In this document: piece after piece, positions 1-9,900 of the stretch
Position numbering within the stretch: position 1 is the first letter of the stretch
How the letters are laid out: the number at the start of each line of letters is the position of its first letter
Assembly: GCF_014638005.1 (NCBI RefSeq)
Contig: NZ_BMFG01000003.1
Coordinates: 275,721-339,720, forward strand
Reading direction: 5' to 3'
Length of the DNA: 64,000 bases
Source: Flavobacterium orientale
Lineage (GTDB): Bacteria > Bacteroidota > Bacteroidia > Flavobacteriales > Flavobacteriaceae
Translations under genes and position numbers: made by a program
The notes under the pieces: model-generated
Seen by the model: the letters and a program-made list of their open reading frames with translations, nothing else
Told to the model about the DNA's origin: nothing
Database searches by the model: none

Positions 1-62
1 ATGACAACATTACTGATGTTTTAGAGAAAGTAGCAAAAGAAATTTCAGCGAAATATAATTAA
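1..62 (+). CDS. atpA: ATP synthase F1 alpha subunit, C-terminal fragment
   Basis: An open frame enters from the left edge and ends with TAA at 60-62, encoding a tail that ends DVLEKVAKEISAKYN. Only about 19 codons are visible. The assignment rests mainly on position: in F1Fo ATP synthase operons atpA lies directly upstream of atpG, which follows here after 76 bp, and an acidic/basic helical tail fits the C-terminal helix of the alpha subunit. The alpha subunit carries the non-catalytic nucleotide sites of the F1 hexamer on the cytoplasmic face of the membrane. The fragment is too short for an independent family call. Confidence 0.7.
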   Translation, partial: DNITDVLEKVAKEISAKYN

Positions 63-138
63 TTAGTCAATTAGACAATGTGTCAATTTTTTTTTAATTG
101 ACACATTGATAAATTGGCACATTGACTCATTATAAAAA
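63..138. repeat. AT-rich inverted and direct repeat between atpA and atpG
   Basis: A perfect 13-bp inverted repeat, CAATGTGTCAATT at 76-88 and its complement at 96-108, flanks a seven-T loop. A third, imperfect copy of the same unit (AATTGGCACATTGA) follows at 112-125. The palindrome could fold in RNA between atpA and atpG. Its T-run lies in the loop rather than after the stem, so it is not a classical terminator. Confidence 0.75.
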
Positions 139-996
139 ATGGCAAACTTAAAGGAAATACGTAACAGAATTACATCCGTTTCATCAACGATGCAGATTAC
201 TTCTGCGATGAAAATGGTTTCTGCAGCTAAGCTAAAAAAGGCTCAAGATGCAATTACAGCTATGCGACCTTATGCCGAAAAATTAACGGAACTACTTCAA
301 AGTTTAAGTGCTTCATTAGAAGGTGAGGTTGGAGGTGCTTTTACAACCCAAAGAGAGATTAAAAAAGTTTTGGTTGTTGTAATAACTTCAAATCGTGGTT
401 TATGTGGTGCATTCAATTCAAATGTTGTAAAGCAAGCTAAAGTTATTGCTGATTCGTATGCTGGTAAACAAGTTGATATTTTTACAATTGGTAAAAAAGG
501 AAATGATGTTTTGCGTAAAACTCATGAGGTTGTTGAAAACAGAAGTGATGTTTATGATGACTTAACTTTTGATAATGTCGCACAGATTGCTGAACATTTA
601 ACCAATTTGTTTACAACTGGTGTTTATGATAGAATTGAAATTGTTTACAATCAATTCAAAAATGCAGCTACTCAAATTGTACAAACTGAACAATTTTTAC
701 CGCTAGCTCCTTTAGTTGGAGCAGTAACTACAAGTTCAGATTATATTTTTGAACCTTCAAAAGAAGAGATTGTAATCACGTTAATTCCAAAATCACTAAA
801 AACACAATTATACAAATCAATCAGAGATTCATTTGCAGCAGAACACGGAGCCAGAATGACCGCAATGCACAAAGCAACTGATAATGCAACTGAATTGAGA
901 AATCAACTGAAATTGACTTATAATAAAGCCCGTCAAGCATCTATTACTAACGAAATCCTTGAAATTGTTGGTGGAGCTGAGGCGTTGAACAATTAG
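139..996 (+). CDS. atpG: ATP synthase F1 gamma subunit
   Basis: This is the central rotor shaft of F1, linking the c-ring to the alpha3beta3 head for ATP synthesis. The 285-residue length is typical. The N-terminal helix MANLKEIRNRITSVSSTMQI and the following segment with KMVSAAKLKKAQ are the classic gamma signature. The central Rossmann-like part contains TSNRGLCGAFN, and the C-terminal coiled-coil helix contains EHGARMTAMHKATDNA and ends near NEILEIVGGAEAL. All are conserved features of the family. It follows the atpA tail, as expected in an atp operon. No epsilon or beta gene follows; in Bacteroidota atpDC often lies elsewhere. A degenerate copy of its last codons lies just downstream (1020-1042). 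Confidence 0.97.
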   Translation: MANLKEIRNRITSVSSTMQITSAMKMVSAAKLKKAQDAITAMRPYAEKLTELLQSLSASLEGEVGGAFTTQREIKKVLVVVITSNRGLCGAFNSNVVKQAKVIADSYAGKQVDIFTIGKKGNDVLRKTHEVVENRSDVYDDLTFDNVAQIAEHLTNLFTTGVYDRIEIVYNQFKNAATQIVQTEQFLPLAPLVGAVTTSSDYIFEPSKEEIVITLIPKSLKTQLYKSIRDSFAAEHGARMTAMHKATDNATELRNQLKLTYNKARQASITNEILEIVGGAEALNN

Positions 997-1042
997 GCGA
1001 AGCCAAATTTTCAATTAGTGAGGTGTTGAATAATTAGAGAAG
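979..1042 (+). repeat. Imperfect tandem copy of the atpG 3' end
   Basis: GAGGCGTTGAACAATTAGGC at 979-998 spans the last codons and stop of atpG. It recurs as GAGGTGTTGAATAATTAGAG at 1020-1039, with similar spacing and a following GAAG. The copies differ mainly by C/T changes. This looks like a local duplication of the gene end. Confidence 0.6.
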
Positions 1043-1077
1043 ATTGAAAGGATAACAAAAAATAACATACATTTAAG

Positions 1078-1106
1078 AAAGTCACGTTTATAGCGTGACT
1101 TTTTTA
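1078..1106 (+). terminator. Rho-independent terminator after atpG
   Basis: The stem AAGTCACG / CGTGACTT (1079-1086 and 1094-1101) has a seven-nucleotide loop (TTTATAG) and is followed by a T tract. It lies 80 bp after atpG and just before the next promoter. Confidence 0.8.
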
Positions 1107-1111
1107 TTTTA

Positions 1112-1119
1112 TATCTTTG
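1112..1119 (+). promoter_or_regulatory. Candidate -7 element for the S9 peptidase
   Basis: TATCTTTG matches the Bacteroidota -7 consensus TAnnTTTG and lies 18 bp before the ATG at 1138. No TTG is visible at the -33 position. It overlaps a possible TTG start at 1117, which argues that translation starts at 1138. Confidence 0.45.
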
Positions 1120-1137
1120 AGAATCAAACTTTATTTA

Positions 1138-3483
1138 ATGAAATATTACTTTACTTGTTTTATCCTCTTTCTTTTTCAATTGTTTTTTGGCCAATCATTA
1201 ACCTTAAGTGAAATCATGAAGGGTGATGAGTTTATTGGTCATCAACCCGAAAATCACCGATGGTCAATTGATGGAACAACTGTTTATTTTGATTGGAATC
1301 CGAAAAATGAACTTGGGAATAGTGCTTTCTATTGGAAAAAAGGAATGAAAAACCCTGAAAAAGTAGCTCCAAGTGATTTAATTGCTGCAAGAATTAGAAA
1401 TGACAATCAAACAGATTTCCCAACCTTATTTTTTATAAATCAAGGAGTGTTGTATGAATTTGATAAGAAAACAAAAAAGAAAAAAAAAATATACCAATCT
1501 TCTCAAGGTGTTTCCAATGTTAGAAGGAGTTCAAATCCTAATCAGATATTTTTTAATCAAAATAACAATTTATTTCAATTGGATACCAAAGCGGCAACGC
1601 TGATTCAAATTACAAATTTTAAAGGAACGAAAACAGGAAGTAAAGAGGATAAATCCAATTTTTTATCTGAACAACAAAGTGAATTATTTCAATTTATAAA
1701 AGATCAAGAATCAAAAAAACAATGGAATAAAGAACAAGCCGAAAAAGTGAAAGAAAAGTTTCCGAAAGAAATTTTTCATGATAAATCATCTTTAGAACAA
1801 ATTACACCTTCACCCGACGCTAAATTCGTAACCTTTAGATTATCTGATTATGCAACAACTAGTTCAACAAAAGTAGAGCAATTCATCACGGCAGATGGTT
1901 ATACAAAAAACACTAACGCCCGTTCAAAAGTTTCAATTGACAATTTGAGCAAACACAAAATGGGTATTTATTGCCACGAAAAAGACTCCGTTTATTGCGT
2001 TTCTTTTTCGGGTTTAACCGGCATTTCTGAGTTTCCAAAATACTACCAAGAATATGATAAATTAAAAGAAAAGGAAAAAGAAGAAAAAGCAATTGTGATG
2101 CAAGCCCCGATTTTTAATCAAGACGGAAGTTTAGCCGTTTTTGAAATCCGAAGCCAAGACAATAAAGACCGTTGGATTGTCCAATTAAATTTAGAAACCG
2201 GAAGTATCACAGAATTAGAACACCAACATGATGAAGCTTGGATTGGCGGACCCGGAATTCCCGGTTATGCATTTAGTCGAGGCACTTTAGGTTTTTTAAA
2301 AGACAATCAAACCATTTATTTTCAATCGGAAGCAACCGGATATTCGCATTTGTATTTGATGAATTTAAAAACCAAACAAAAAACACAACTTACCAAAGGA
2401 AATTGGGAGGTGAGAGAGGTAGTTAAACTTTCCAATGATGGAAAATCGTTTTATCTATCAACCAATACTTCGCATCCCGGAAATAGAGAATTTTATAAAT
2501 TAGACATTGCTTCTCAAAAAATGATTCCGATTCTAACCAAAGAAGGAGCATACGAAGTAGAAGTATCACCAGACGAAAAAACGCTATTGGTTCGCTATTC
2601 ATCAAAAAATAAACCATGGGAATTATATATTGGCGAAAACAAACCTAATGCTACGTTACAGCAAATAACCTTTTCAACAACCAAAACATTCGACGCTTAT
2701 ACTTGGAAATCATCTGAAGTAATCACTTTCAAAGCCAAAGACGGAGCTGATGTTTATGCTCGAGTTTACGAACCTAACGCAAAAAATAAAAACAATGCAG
2801 CGGTAGTTTTTGTTCACGGGGCCGGATATTTGCAAAATGCTCATAATTTTTGGAGTAGTTATCATCGTGAATATATGTTTCACAATTTGCTGACCGATTT
2901 GGGTTACACCGTTTTAGATATCGATTATCGTGGAAGCGACGGTTATGGACGTGATGTAAGAACCGGAATTTATAGACATATGGGTGGATTGGATTTGTCA
3001 GACCATTTGGATGGGAAAAACTATTTAGTGTCACAAAAGGGAATCAATCCTGATAAAATTGGCATTTACGGCGGTTCTTACGGCGGATTCATTACATTGA
3101 TGGCACTTCTCACCACACCCGGAGAGTTTAAAGCAGGAGCAGCCTTACGTTCAGTGACAGATTGGGCTCATTACAACCATGGTTATACCGCAAACATTTT
3201 AAATTATCCGGAAACGGATCCGGAAGCTTATAAAAAAAGTTCACCGATTTATTTTGCCGATAATTTAAAAGACCGATTAGTAATGTTACACGGAATGGTT
3301 GATGATAATGTACAATTTCAAGATATTGTTAGATTGACACAACGATTTATCGAATTAGGAAAAAAAGACTGGGATTTGGCGGTTTATCCGGTAGAAGCAC
3401 ACGGTTTTAGAGAAACCTATTCATGGGTGGATGAATATACCCGAATTTTAAATTTGTTTAATGAAACTTTATTATCAGAATAA
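1138..3483 (+). CDS. Secreted S9 family prolyl oligopeptidase / dipeptidyl peptidase
   Basis: This is a serine peptidase of the prolyl oligopeptidase (S9) superfamily that probably trims proline-containing or other oligopeptides in the periplasm. With the ATG at 1138 the protein has 781 residues and begins with a signal peptide (MKYYFTCFILFLFQLFFGQ). An upstream TTG at 1117 would add seven residues before the signal and overlaps a -7 element, so I rejected it. Residues from about 30 to 520 form the beta-propeller half; the C-terminal 250 residues are the alpha/beta-hydrolase domain. The nucleophile elbow is GGSYGG with Ser647, the acid is Asp722 in MVDDNV, and the base is His755 in EAHGF, all in the expected order. 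The next two genes follow with no gap or a 4-bp overlap. Confidence 0.93.
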   Translation: MKYYFTCFILFLFQLFFGQSLTLSEIMKGDEFIGHQPENHRWSIDGTTVYFDWNPKNELGNSAFYWKKGMKNPEKVAPSDLIAARIRNDNQTDFPTLFFINQGVLYEFDKKTKKKKKIYQSSQGVSNVRRSSNPNQIFFNQNNNLFQLDTKAATLIQITNFKGTKTGSKEDKSNFLSEQQSELFQFIKDQESKKQWNKEQAEKVKEKFPKEIFHDKSSLEQITPSPDAKFVTFRLSDYATTSSTKVEQFITADGYTKNTNARSKVSIDNLSKHKMGIYCHEKDSVYCVSFSGLTGISEFPKYYQEYDKLKEKEKEEKAIVMQAPIFNQDGSLAVFEIRSQDNKDRWIVQLNLETGSITELEHQHDEAWIGGPGIPGYAFSRGTLGFLKDNQTIYFQSEATGYSHLYLMNLKTKQKTQLTKGNWEVREVVKLSNDGKSFYLSTNTSHPGNREFYKLDIASQKMIPILTKEGAYEVEVSPDEKTLLVRYSSKNKPWELYIGENKPNATLQQITFSTTKTFDAYTWKSSEVITFKAKDGADVYARVYEPNAKNKNNAAVVFVHGAGYLQNAHNFWSSYHREYMFHNLLTDLGYTVLDIDYRGSDGYGRDVRTGIYRHMGGLDLSDHLDGKNYLVSQKGINPDKIGIYGGSYGGFITLMALLTTPGEFKAGAALRSVTDWAHYNHGYTANILNYPETDPEAYKKSSPIYFADNLKDRLVMLHGMVDDNVQFQDIVRLTQRFIELGKKDWDLAVYPVEAHGFRETYSWVDEYTRILNLFNETLLSE

Positions 3484-3918
3484 ATGGTAACGCTCAAAGA
3501 ACTTTCTTCCAAAGTTGAAATGCTTCAACAATTGCCCTTAATTCAGCAATTGTATCCCGAATTTACCGAACAAATTTACAGTGATTTGTTAGACGAAATG
3601 TTGCCCAACAACTACAAACAATTAGTTGCTTTTGAAAACGAAATACCCGTTGGTCTTTCCGGTTTTTGGGTAGGAACAAAATTATGGTGCGGAAAATATC
3701 TTGAATTAGACAACGTTATTGTTCATCCCGACTATCGTTCAAAAGGAGTTGGCAAATTATTGACAGAACATTTGAATCAAAAAGCGATTGATTTAGGTTG
3801 TAAAGTCGTTGCTTTAGATGCTTACACTAATAATTTTCCGGCTCATAAGTTTTATTTCAACCATGGATTTGTGCCGAAAGGGTTTCATTTTGTAAAGTTT
3901 TTGGAGGAGACTATATGA
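3484..3918 (+). CDS. GNAT family N-acetyltransferase
   Basis: This 144-residue protein belongs to the GCN5-related acetyltransferase fold and transfers an acetyl group from acetyl-CoA to an unknown amine. The acetyl-CoA pyrophosphate-binding motif A is clear: VIVHPDYRSKGVGKLLTEH carries the R-x-x-G-x-G signature. The C-terminal DAYTNNFPAHKFYFNHGF is the usual motif B with the tyrosine-bearing helix. The ATG at 3484 directly follows the stop of the S9 peptidase, so the two are probably cotranscribed, and its end overlaps the next gene by 4 bp. Substrate cannot be told from the sequence. Confidence 0.9.
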   Translation: MVTLKELSSKVEMLQQLPLIQQLYPEFTEQIYSDLLDEMLPNNYKQLVAFENEIPVGLSGFWVGTKLWCGKYLELDNVIVHPDYRSKGVGKLLTEHLNQKAIDLGCKVVALDAYTNNFPAHKFYFNHGFVPKGFHFVKFLEETI

Positions 3919-4934
3919 GAATTTTTTTAATATTATTATTTGTTTTGACAGCCACATTTACATGGAGTCAAAATCGCAATATCATTAACAATCAGGCTAT
4001 ACATTTTAGCCTAAAACACAAAAATGATACAATTGATTTTGTATTGATTGATACCAAAACAGACGTAAAAAAACCAATTTTTCTTTTTTGTCAGGGCTCA
4101 CTTCCATTGCCGTTGTTTGTACAAACAGCAAATGATGATATTTGGATGATTGGTGGCGGTATTACAAATTTTGATATTGAAATAATAAAAAAGAGTTATC
4201 ACTTAATCATCATTTCAATGCCGAAAACACCGGTTATTGTCAATGAAAAAAATTTGAATAAATCGTATTGTTATATTCCTAATCCAAATGAACCTGACGA
4301 GTTTGACCTAAATTATGTCAAATCTGATTATTTGGAAAATTATGAAAACAGAGCAAATAGTGTTTTGAAATTTTTAAGAAAACAAAAATGGGTTGACAAT
4401 TCTAAATTAGTAGTGGCTGGTCATTCACAAGGATCAAAAGTTGCGACAGTAATTGCGTTAAATAATAAAAAAGTAACGCATTTAGGTTTATTTAGTGCAA
4501 ACCCATTTGGCAGAATTGATCAAAGCATACGGTTTTATAGAAAACAAGCCGAAAGCAATCAAATTACTTGGCAAGAAGCCGATAAAGCAATTGAAAGGCA
4601 GTATGAACTATTCAGAAAGTCGCATGATGATAAAAAAGTCAAAGAAGATTGTAATTTGTTAGCCTGGAAATCATTTTCAAGACCATTGATTAATGATTGG
4701 TTAAAAATAGAAATTCCAACGTATTTGGCCTTTGGGACTTCGGACATTGCTTCAGATTTGTGTGATTTAGTTCCGTTGTTTTATATTCAGAACGCAAAAA
4801 CAAATTTAACCTTTAAACGTTATTTAAACGTAGAACATAATTTTTTTGAAGTTGACCAACAAGGAAAAGTCAATTATGAAAAAGAAAATTGGCCACTAGT
4901 AATGAATGATTTTATAGAATGGACTTTGAGGTAA
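3915..4934 (+). CDS. Exported alpha/beta-hydrolase fold protein
   Basis: The 339-residue protein has an N-terminal signal peptide (MRIFLILLFVLTATFTWSQ) and an alpha/beta-hydrolase core. An oxyanion-type strand is seen in PIFLFCQGSLPLPLF, the nucleophile elbow is VVAGHSQGSK, and a late histidine follows in YLNVEHNFFEVD. It is probably a periplasmic serine esterase or peptidase-like hydrolase, but the substrate is unknown. The ATG overlaps the stop of the acetyltransferase gene (ATGA), suggesting translational coupling in a short operon with the S9 peptidase. Confidence 0.8.
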   Translation: MRIFLILLFVLTATFTWSQNRNIINNQAIHFSLKHKNDTIDFVLIDTKTDVKKPIFLFCQGSLPLPLFVQTANDDIWMIGGGITNFDIEIIKKSYHLIIISMPKTPVIVNEKNLNKSYCYIPNPNEPDEFDLNYVKSDYLENYENRANSVLKFLRKQKWVDNSKLVVAGHSQGSKVATVIALNNKKVTHLGLFSANPFGRIDQSIRFYRKQAESNQITWQEADKAIERQYELFRKSHDDKKVKEDCNLLAWKSFSRPLINDWLKIEIPTYLAFGTSDIASDLCDLVPLFYIQNAKTNLTFKRYLNVEHNFFEVDQQGKVNYEKENWPLVMNDFIEWTLR

Positions 4935-4969
4935 ATAACATTTACTATAAAAAAAAGGATATTAAAATA

Positions 4970-5389
4970 ATGAGAAATTTTTCAATTATCGTTTCAATAA
5001 TTTTGATGGGATGTTCTTCAAAAGAAACCTTCCAAACCCAATTTCCCATTCCAATTTCTCATTATTTTTATCAAAGTAAAGACAATCAAACCCACTTTTT
5101 CATTGAATTTCAACAAGCTATTCCGGAAAACATCAAACTCGAAAAACTTTATTTCAAGAACCAAACCGCAGTAATTAAAATGATTTCCAGTCAAAAAATT
5201 GAAGCTGTTTTTATCAAAAACGATTTTATTCTTGATGCAAATCCTGAGAATGAATACGGCAACCAACTGCCAATTGCAGAAAAACCAAAATTTAATTTAA
5301 AACCCACAGAAGCCATTTTAGAATATTCACACAAAAATAAATTAATGCACCACAAATTCTTTGACGTAACCGAAAAGTCAAATAATTAG
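4970..5389 (+). CDS. Small uncharacterised lipoprotein
   Basis: An in-frame start exists at 4919, but the ATG at 4970 gives MRNFSIIVSIILMGCSSKE, a clear type II signal peptide with lipobox cysteine, so I use it. The mature protein of about 125 residues has alternating hydrophobic and charged stretches (FFIEFQQAIPENIKLEKLYF) suggesting a beta-sandwich. I do not recognise a named family, though it resembles the small lipoproteins of Flavobacteriia that begin with a beta-rich domain. It lies 35 bp after the hydrolase and is probably the last gene of that unit. Confidence 0.65.
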   Translation: MRNFSIIVSIILMGCSSKETFQTQFPIPISHYFYQSKDNQTHFFIEFQQAIPENIKLEKLYFKNQTAVIKMISSQKIEAVFIKNDFILDANPENEYGNQLPIAEKPKFNLKPTEAILEYSHKNKLMHHKFFDVTEKSNN

Positions 5390-5390
5390 T

Positions 5391-5398
5391 TAATTTTG
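5391..5398 (+). promoter_or_regulatory. Candidate -7 element for the flippase gene
   Basis: TAATTTTG matches TAnnTTTG, 28 bp upstream of the TTG start at 5427. No properly spaced -33 TTG was found. Confidence 0.35.
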
Positions 5399-5426
5399 CT
5401 TGATAACAATAAAAGACCACTAACCC

Positions 5427-6878
5427 TTGGGACTTTACAAATCACTTTTTAAACAAACCGCCATTTATGGGTTAGCTACCGTGCTTCCCAGAATGTTGAG
5501 TTTTTTATTGGTGCGACTTTATACTGATGTTCTTGATACAGCAGCTTATGGAGAAGTGTCTGTTATCTTTTCGTGGATTGTTTTTTTTAATGTTCTTTTG
5601 GCATACGGAATGGAGACTTCTTTTTTTAGATTTTATTCAAACCAGGACGATAAAAAAGCAGTGATAGGAACATCGATGATTTCTGTTTTTTGGTCTTCCA
5701 TTGTTTTTTTGGTAGTTTTTATGTTGTTCAGAAACACCATTGCAAAATTGGCAGGAATTGATGTAGAATTTATCACCTACACCATTTGGATATTAGTTTT
5801 GGATGCTTTAGTGATTATTCCTTTTTCAAAACTTAGAGCCTATCAACGCCCCGTTATTTATGCCATTATTAAAATTGGAAATGTGTTGGTAAACCTTGGC
5901 TTAAATCTTTTCTTTTTGCTTGTATTACCCAAAATGGCCGCCGCAAATCCCGATAGTTTTTTGGCAAGTATTTATATAGAAAACTTCCAAATAGGCTATA
6001 TTTTTATAGCCAATATCATAGCTAGTTTGTTAACTTTAGTTGTGTTATTGCCAAATTACTTTCACATTCAATGGCATTTTGACACCCAACTATGGAAGAA
6101 AATGCTTCGTTATGGTTTCCCGATTTTAATTGCAGGTTTGGCATTTGCCATCAACGAACATTTTGATAAAATTCTATTAAAATTTCTGAATGTCAGCAAA
6201 TCAGAGATTGGGGCTTATGCTGCTTGTTATAAAATCGGATTGTTTATGGTTTTGTTCAGAACTGCGTATACTTTAGGAATTGAGCCCTTCTTTTTTAGTT
6301 ATGCTAAAAATGAAAATGCACCCAAAGCTTATGCAGATGTTGCTAAATATTTCGTAATCTTTGGTTCCATTATTTCATTGTCAGTAATCGTTTTTGCAGA
6401 TATCATCAAAGTGTTATTAATCCCAAACAGCGATTATTGGGAAGCCATGAAAGTGGTGCCTTTGATTGTTTTAGCGAATTTCTTTTTAGGAATTTATACC
6501 AATCTCTCCGTCTGGTATAAGTTGACCGATAGAACCAAAATGGGAGCTTATATTTCTATTGTTGGAGCAATTTTAACCCTTGTTTTGAATTTTCTCCTGA
6601 TCAAACATTTAAGTTATTTAGGTTCTGCTATAGCAACAATTGTAGCCTATGGCTCAATGATGTTTATATCTTATGTATTAGGAAACAAATACTATCCTAT
6701 TCCTTATGATATGAAAAAAATAAGCGGTTATCTCGGACTTTCCATTCTGTTTTCTTTTGTCTATTTTTATGGTTTTAGAGAAAACTACTTTGTTGGAATT
6801 GGTTTGCTACTTGTTTTTATTTATTTCGTTTATCGAAATGAGAAAAGTGTGCTTTTAAGTATAATTAAAAAGAAATAA
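5427..6878 (+). CDS. Polysaccharide (oligosaccharide) flippase, MOP superfamily
   Basis: This is a 483-residue membrane protein of the Wzx/MATE-like MOP exporter superfamily that flips lipid-linked sugars to the outer leaflet. About 12-14 hydrophobic segments span the sequence, starting with KQTAIYGLATVLPRMLSFLL, a typical N-terminal helix of the family. The frame begins with TTG at 5427 (MGLYKSLFKQ); no ATG lies close enough to preserve the first helix, so TTG is the likely start. It could serve O-antigen, capsule or another envelope glycan. A sugar nucleotidyltransferase at 17198 may belong to the same envelope pathway although a 10-kb module lies between them. Confidence 0.88.
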   Translation: MGLYKSLFKQTAIYGLATVLPRMLSFLLVRLYTDVLDTAAYGEVSVIFSWIVFFNVLLAYGMETSFFRFYSNQDDKKAVIGTSMISVFWSSIVFLVVFMLFRNTIAKLAGIDVEFITYTIWILVLDALVIIPFSKLRAYQRPVIYAIIKIGNVLVNLGLNLFFLLVLPKMAAANPDSFLASIYIENFQIGYIFIANIIASLLTLVVLLPNYFHIQWHFDTQLWKKMLRYGFPILIAGLAFAINEHFDKILLKFLNVSKSEIGAYAACYKIGLFMVLFRTAYTLGIEPFFFSYAKNENAPKAYADVAKYFVIFGSIISLSVIVFADIIKVLLIPNSDYWEAMKVVPLIVLANFFLGIYTNLSVWYKLTDRTKMGAYISIVGAILTLVLNFLLIKHLSYLGSAIATIVAYGSMMFISYVLGNKYYPIPYDMKKISGYLGLSILFSFVYFYGFRENYFVGIGLLLVFIYFVYRNEKSVLLSIIKKK

Positions 6879-6930
6879 AACCTCGTTTATATAATCTGAT
6901 TTTATCAATCAAATACACATAAACAAGGTT
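6879..6930. terminator. Bidirectional hairpin between convergent genes
   Basis: AACCTCGTTTA (6879-6889) pairs with TAAACAAGGTT (6920-6930) with one mismatch, enclosing a 30-nt AT-rich loop. It lies between the ends of the flippase and the ATPase genes and probably terminates both. Confidence 0.55.
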
Positions 6931-6938
6931 ATAAAAAT

Positions 6939-9900
6939 TTATTTCTTCAACACATCTTTAATCCCATTCAAACCATCTGAAAATTCAGAAAGTAATGCAA
7001 TTACTTGTGCCATTCGATCATCGCCACCAACTCCTTTTAAAAGTTTGTTTTTCACAAAAGTGGTTTTAATTTCTTCCCAACGATTTTGCTCTTCTTCGGA
7101 CTGAATTTGCATCAATTCTTTTAGCTTTAGTAAATTAGCTTCCGCACCATTAGTCAGCGTTTGTGATTCGTTTTGATAATGATTTAATACAATGTTTTCT
7201 ACTTCTTTCTCGGTTAAAATAGGTTGAATTTTTGAAACCAATTTGTTCATATCACGATACGAACCTTGCAATTTAAAGTTCGGTTCATTGCGATAATCAT
7301 CAGACATGGCAGCCGATTTTATATAAAGTGCATTGGCTTTTAAAATCGTTGTTCTCACTTGAATAATCTTTGCTAAAACCTGTTTAAAATCTTCTATTTC
7401 TTGCGAAGAAAAGTTGCCTTCCAAGTCATAATTGGTATCATTTTGCAGAATAGCATCATATAATTTATACAAGTTTTGATAAGCAGGTTGTGTTAAACGA
7501 ACCATATATTCGTTAGACATTAACGCATTTTCAATTAAACTCAAGTCGAATAAATCACCTCTTGAACCGGAAATATCGCCCAAGTTATACGTATCTGCTC
7601 GGTTGGCCAACATATCCGGAATTTGAAATTTGTCGCCACTTTCGGTATAAGGATTTCCGGCCATGACTAAACAAAAACGCTTGGAGCGTAAATCATACGT
7701 TTTGGCTTCTCCGTTATAAATTCCTTCAATTTTTCGCTGACCATCGGCTAATGAAATGAATTTTTGTAAAAATTCGGGATTACAATGTTGAATATCATCT
7801 AAATACAACATCACATTATCACCCATTTCAAAAGCAAGATTTAGTTTTTCCAGTTCTTGTCTTGCTCCGGCATTTTTGGCTTCACTCGGATCGGTTGAGG
7901 TGATTTCATTTCCAATGGAAGGACCATTAATTTTCATAAAAACCAATCCCATTCTATCGGCCAAATATTCCATTAAAGTGGTTTTTCCATAACCTGGTGG
8001 CGAAACTAATAAAAGCATTCCCATTCTGTCGGTTCGTTTATTATCGCCAATTGCTCCAATTTGTTTGGCTAAATTGGCTCCGATTAATGGAAAATAAACA
8101 TCGTTTATTAATTTATTTCTAACAAAAGAAGTTAAAACCTGACTGGTAAATGTGTGTAGTTTTAATTCTTTCTTTTTCGCATCGACCCACTGTTTTTTGA
8201 GTTGTTGTAAGGCTAAAAATGCGGGTTTTAATTTGGAATGAAAATAATCCAAACGTGCAGAAAATTCATAATAATCCAAGGTATAAGTCAGATTACTTTC
8301 AATGGATTTTAAACCTTGTATTTCAACCGAAGAATTGATGTTTACAATTTGCTTTTTATGATAATTTTGCGTCAATACAAAAGCGGCAATTTCTTCAATA
8401 AAAGCTTGAGAAATCGTTATGTTTTCTTCTATCAAAAACGTTTTTAAAGCATTTTCAACAATATCATAACAAGCAGAAGGATAGCTGTATAAATCTTTTA
8501 CTTGATTAATGAAAACCACATCTTTCCCTTTTTCTTTTAAACTTTTAAAGAAACGCTCGTAGGCATCGGCAGCAATTTTTGAAATGGAGAAAGCTTTACG
8601 GTTTTCTTTTTTCAGATAAACTGCCGTTCGATAAGAAGAAACCAAATCGAAGCCATCAAAAGTGATATTGAATTCATCAATTTTTTGCGATAACCGTTTG
8701 TTTAAATATTTGAATTGTTCCGAACTACTGAATGTTTCTTTCAATAAACTAACGGCACTAAACTGCTTTTCATAAAATGCTTTGTCTTCTTCATTCAGAA
8801 AAAACCAAAATAGTTGTGCCAATGCTCTTTCGGAAGGCGTATATTTTAGTACACCCAACTCATTATTAATTTGTTGTAAATGTTGTAAAATGACTAATGC
8901 ATCCACATCATGCACACCTTTTACTAAACCTTCACCAAAATGTGCCGCCATAAATTCTTGCACTCGTTGCAAATTCACCGATTCGGGAACAATGTTTTCT
9001 TGTTGCAAGAATATTTCCCAAGCCATGTATTCAAAGCGTTTTACCTTGTGGTTTTCGGAAATGAATTCTTGGTTCCAAACTTCTTTATATTGTTCAATTT
9101 CTTCAAATTCAACCGGTTGATAAAAATTAGTTCCGGTTAAATGATAGAAATAGTTTTGGTCTTTTAAAACCAATGTTAAGTCAAGTTTTTGCTTATTTAC
9201 TGCAAATTTATAGTCGCCAAAAGCAATGACTGCATCGCCATCTTCATAAATTTCATTCTTGTCTTTTAGTTTTCTAACGGCTTCTTGTTGGGCTGTTTTT
9301 AGTAACGTATTAACTTCTTCCGATTTATTGCTATCGTTTAACTCTTTTAATTGATTGGCAATATCCCGTACTTTTTCAATCATTAAATCCGAAGCAAAAT
9401 ATCCGTTAATTTCGGTTTCGGTTGCAAAGGAAGCGGCTTTGTTTTTTACCCCTTTCAAAATTCGTTCAGCCGATTGATACAATTGCGTCGTACGCTTGTT
9501 TCTGGCTTCGGTTAACTGAACGGCTTTACTTTGAAAATGACCATAAACTTCTTCTCGTTTTTCGCTGATTTGTTGAATAAAATCATCAAAATCAACAAAC
9601 TTCGCTTCCATTTCTTCTAATTGAATGGATAATTTATTTAGAAAATCATCGCATTTTTCAGCGGTATTTGCTAATTCTAAAAAGTTGATTACGGTTTGAT
9701 CAAAAAGTGTGATTTGGGCTTTGAAATCGGCAGAAAGTTCTTTCCCGGAAATTTCTCTTTTTTTGTTGTTTAGTTCAATTCGTTGTTGATTGATTTGAGC
9801 AAAAATCAAAGAGATGTTTTCAATTATTTGTGTGGATTGCGAAGCATCTTCAATTTTTAAATTATTGACGATGTCAACCAATAATTCCAATTGAAGTGCT

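Noticed and set aside
1117..1137. TTG start giving a longer S9 peptidase
   Set aside because: It lies in the -7 element and would precede the signal peptide.
8782..9140. Open frames on the plus strand within the giant ATPase
   Set aside because: They are mirror frames of the coiled-coil coding sequence, with cysteine- and serine-rich translations and no domain.
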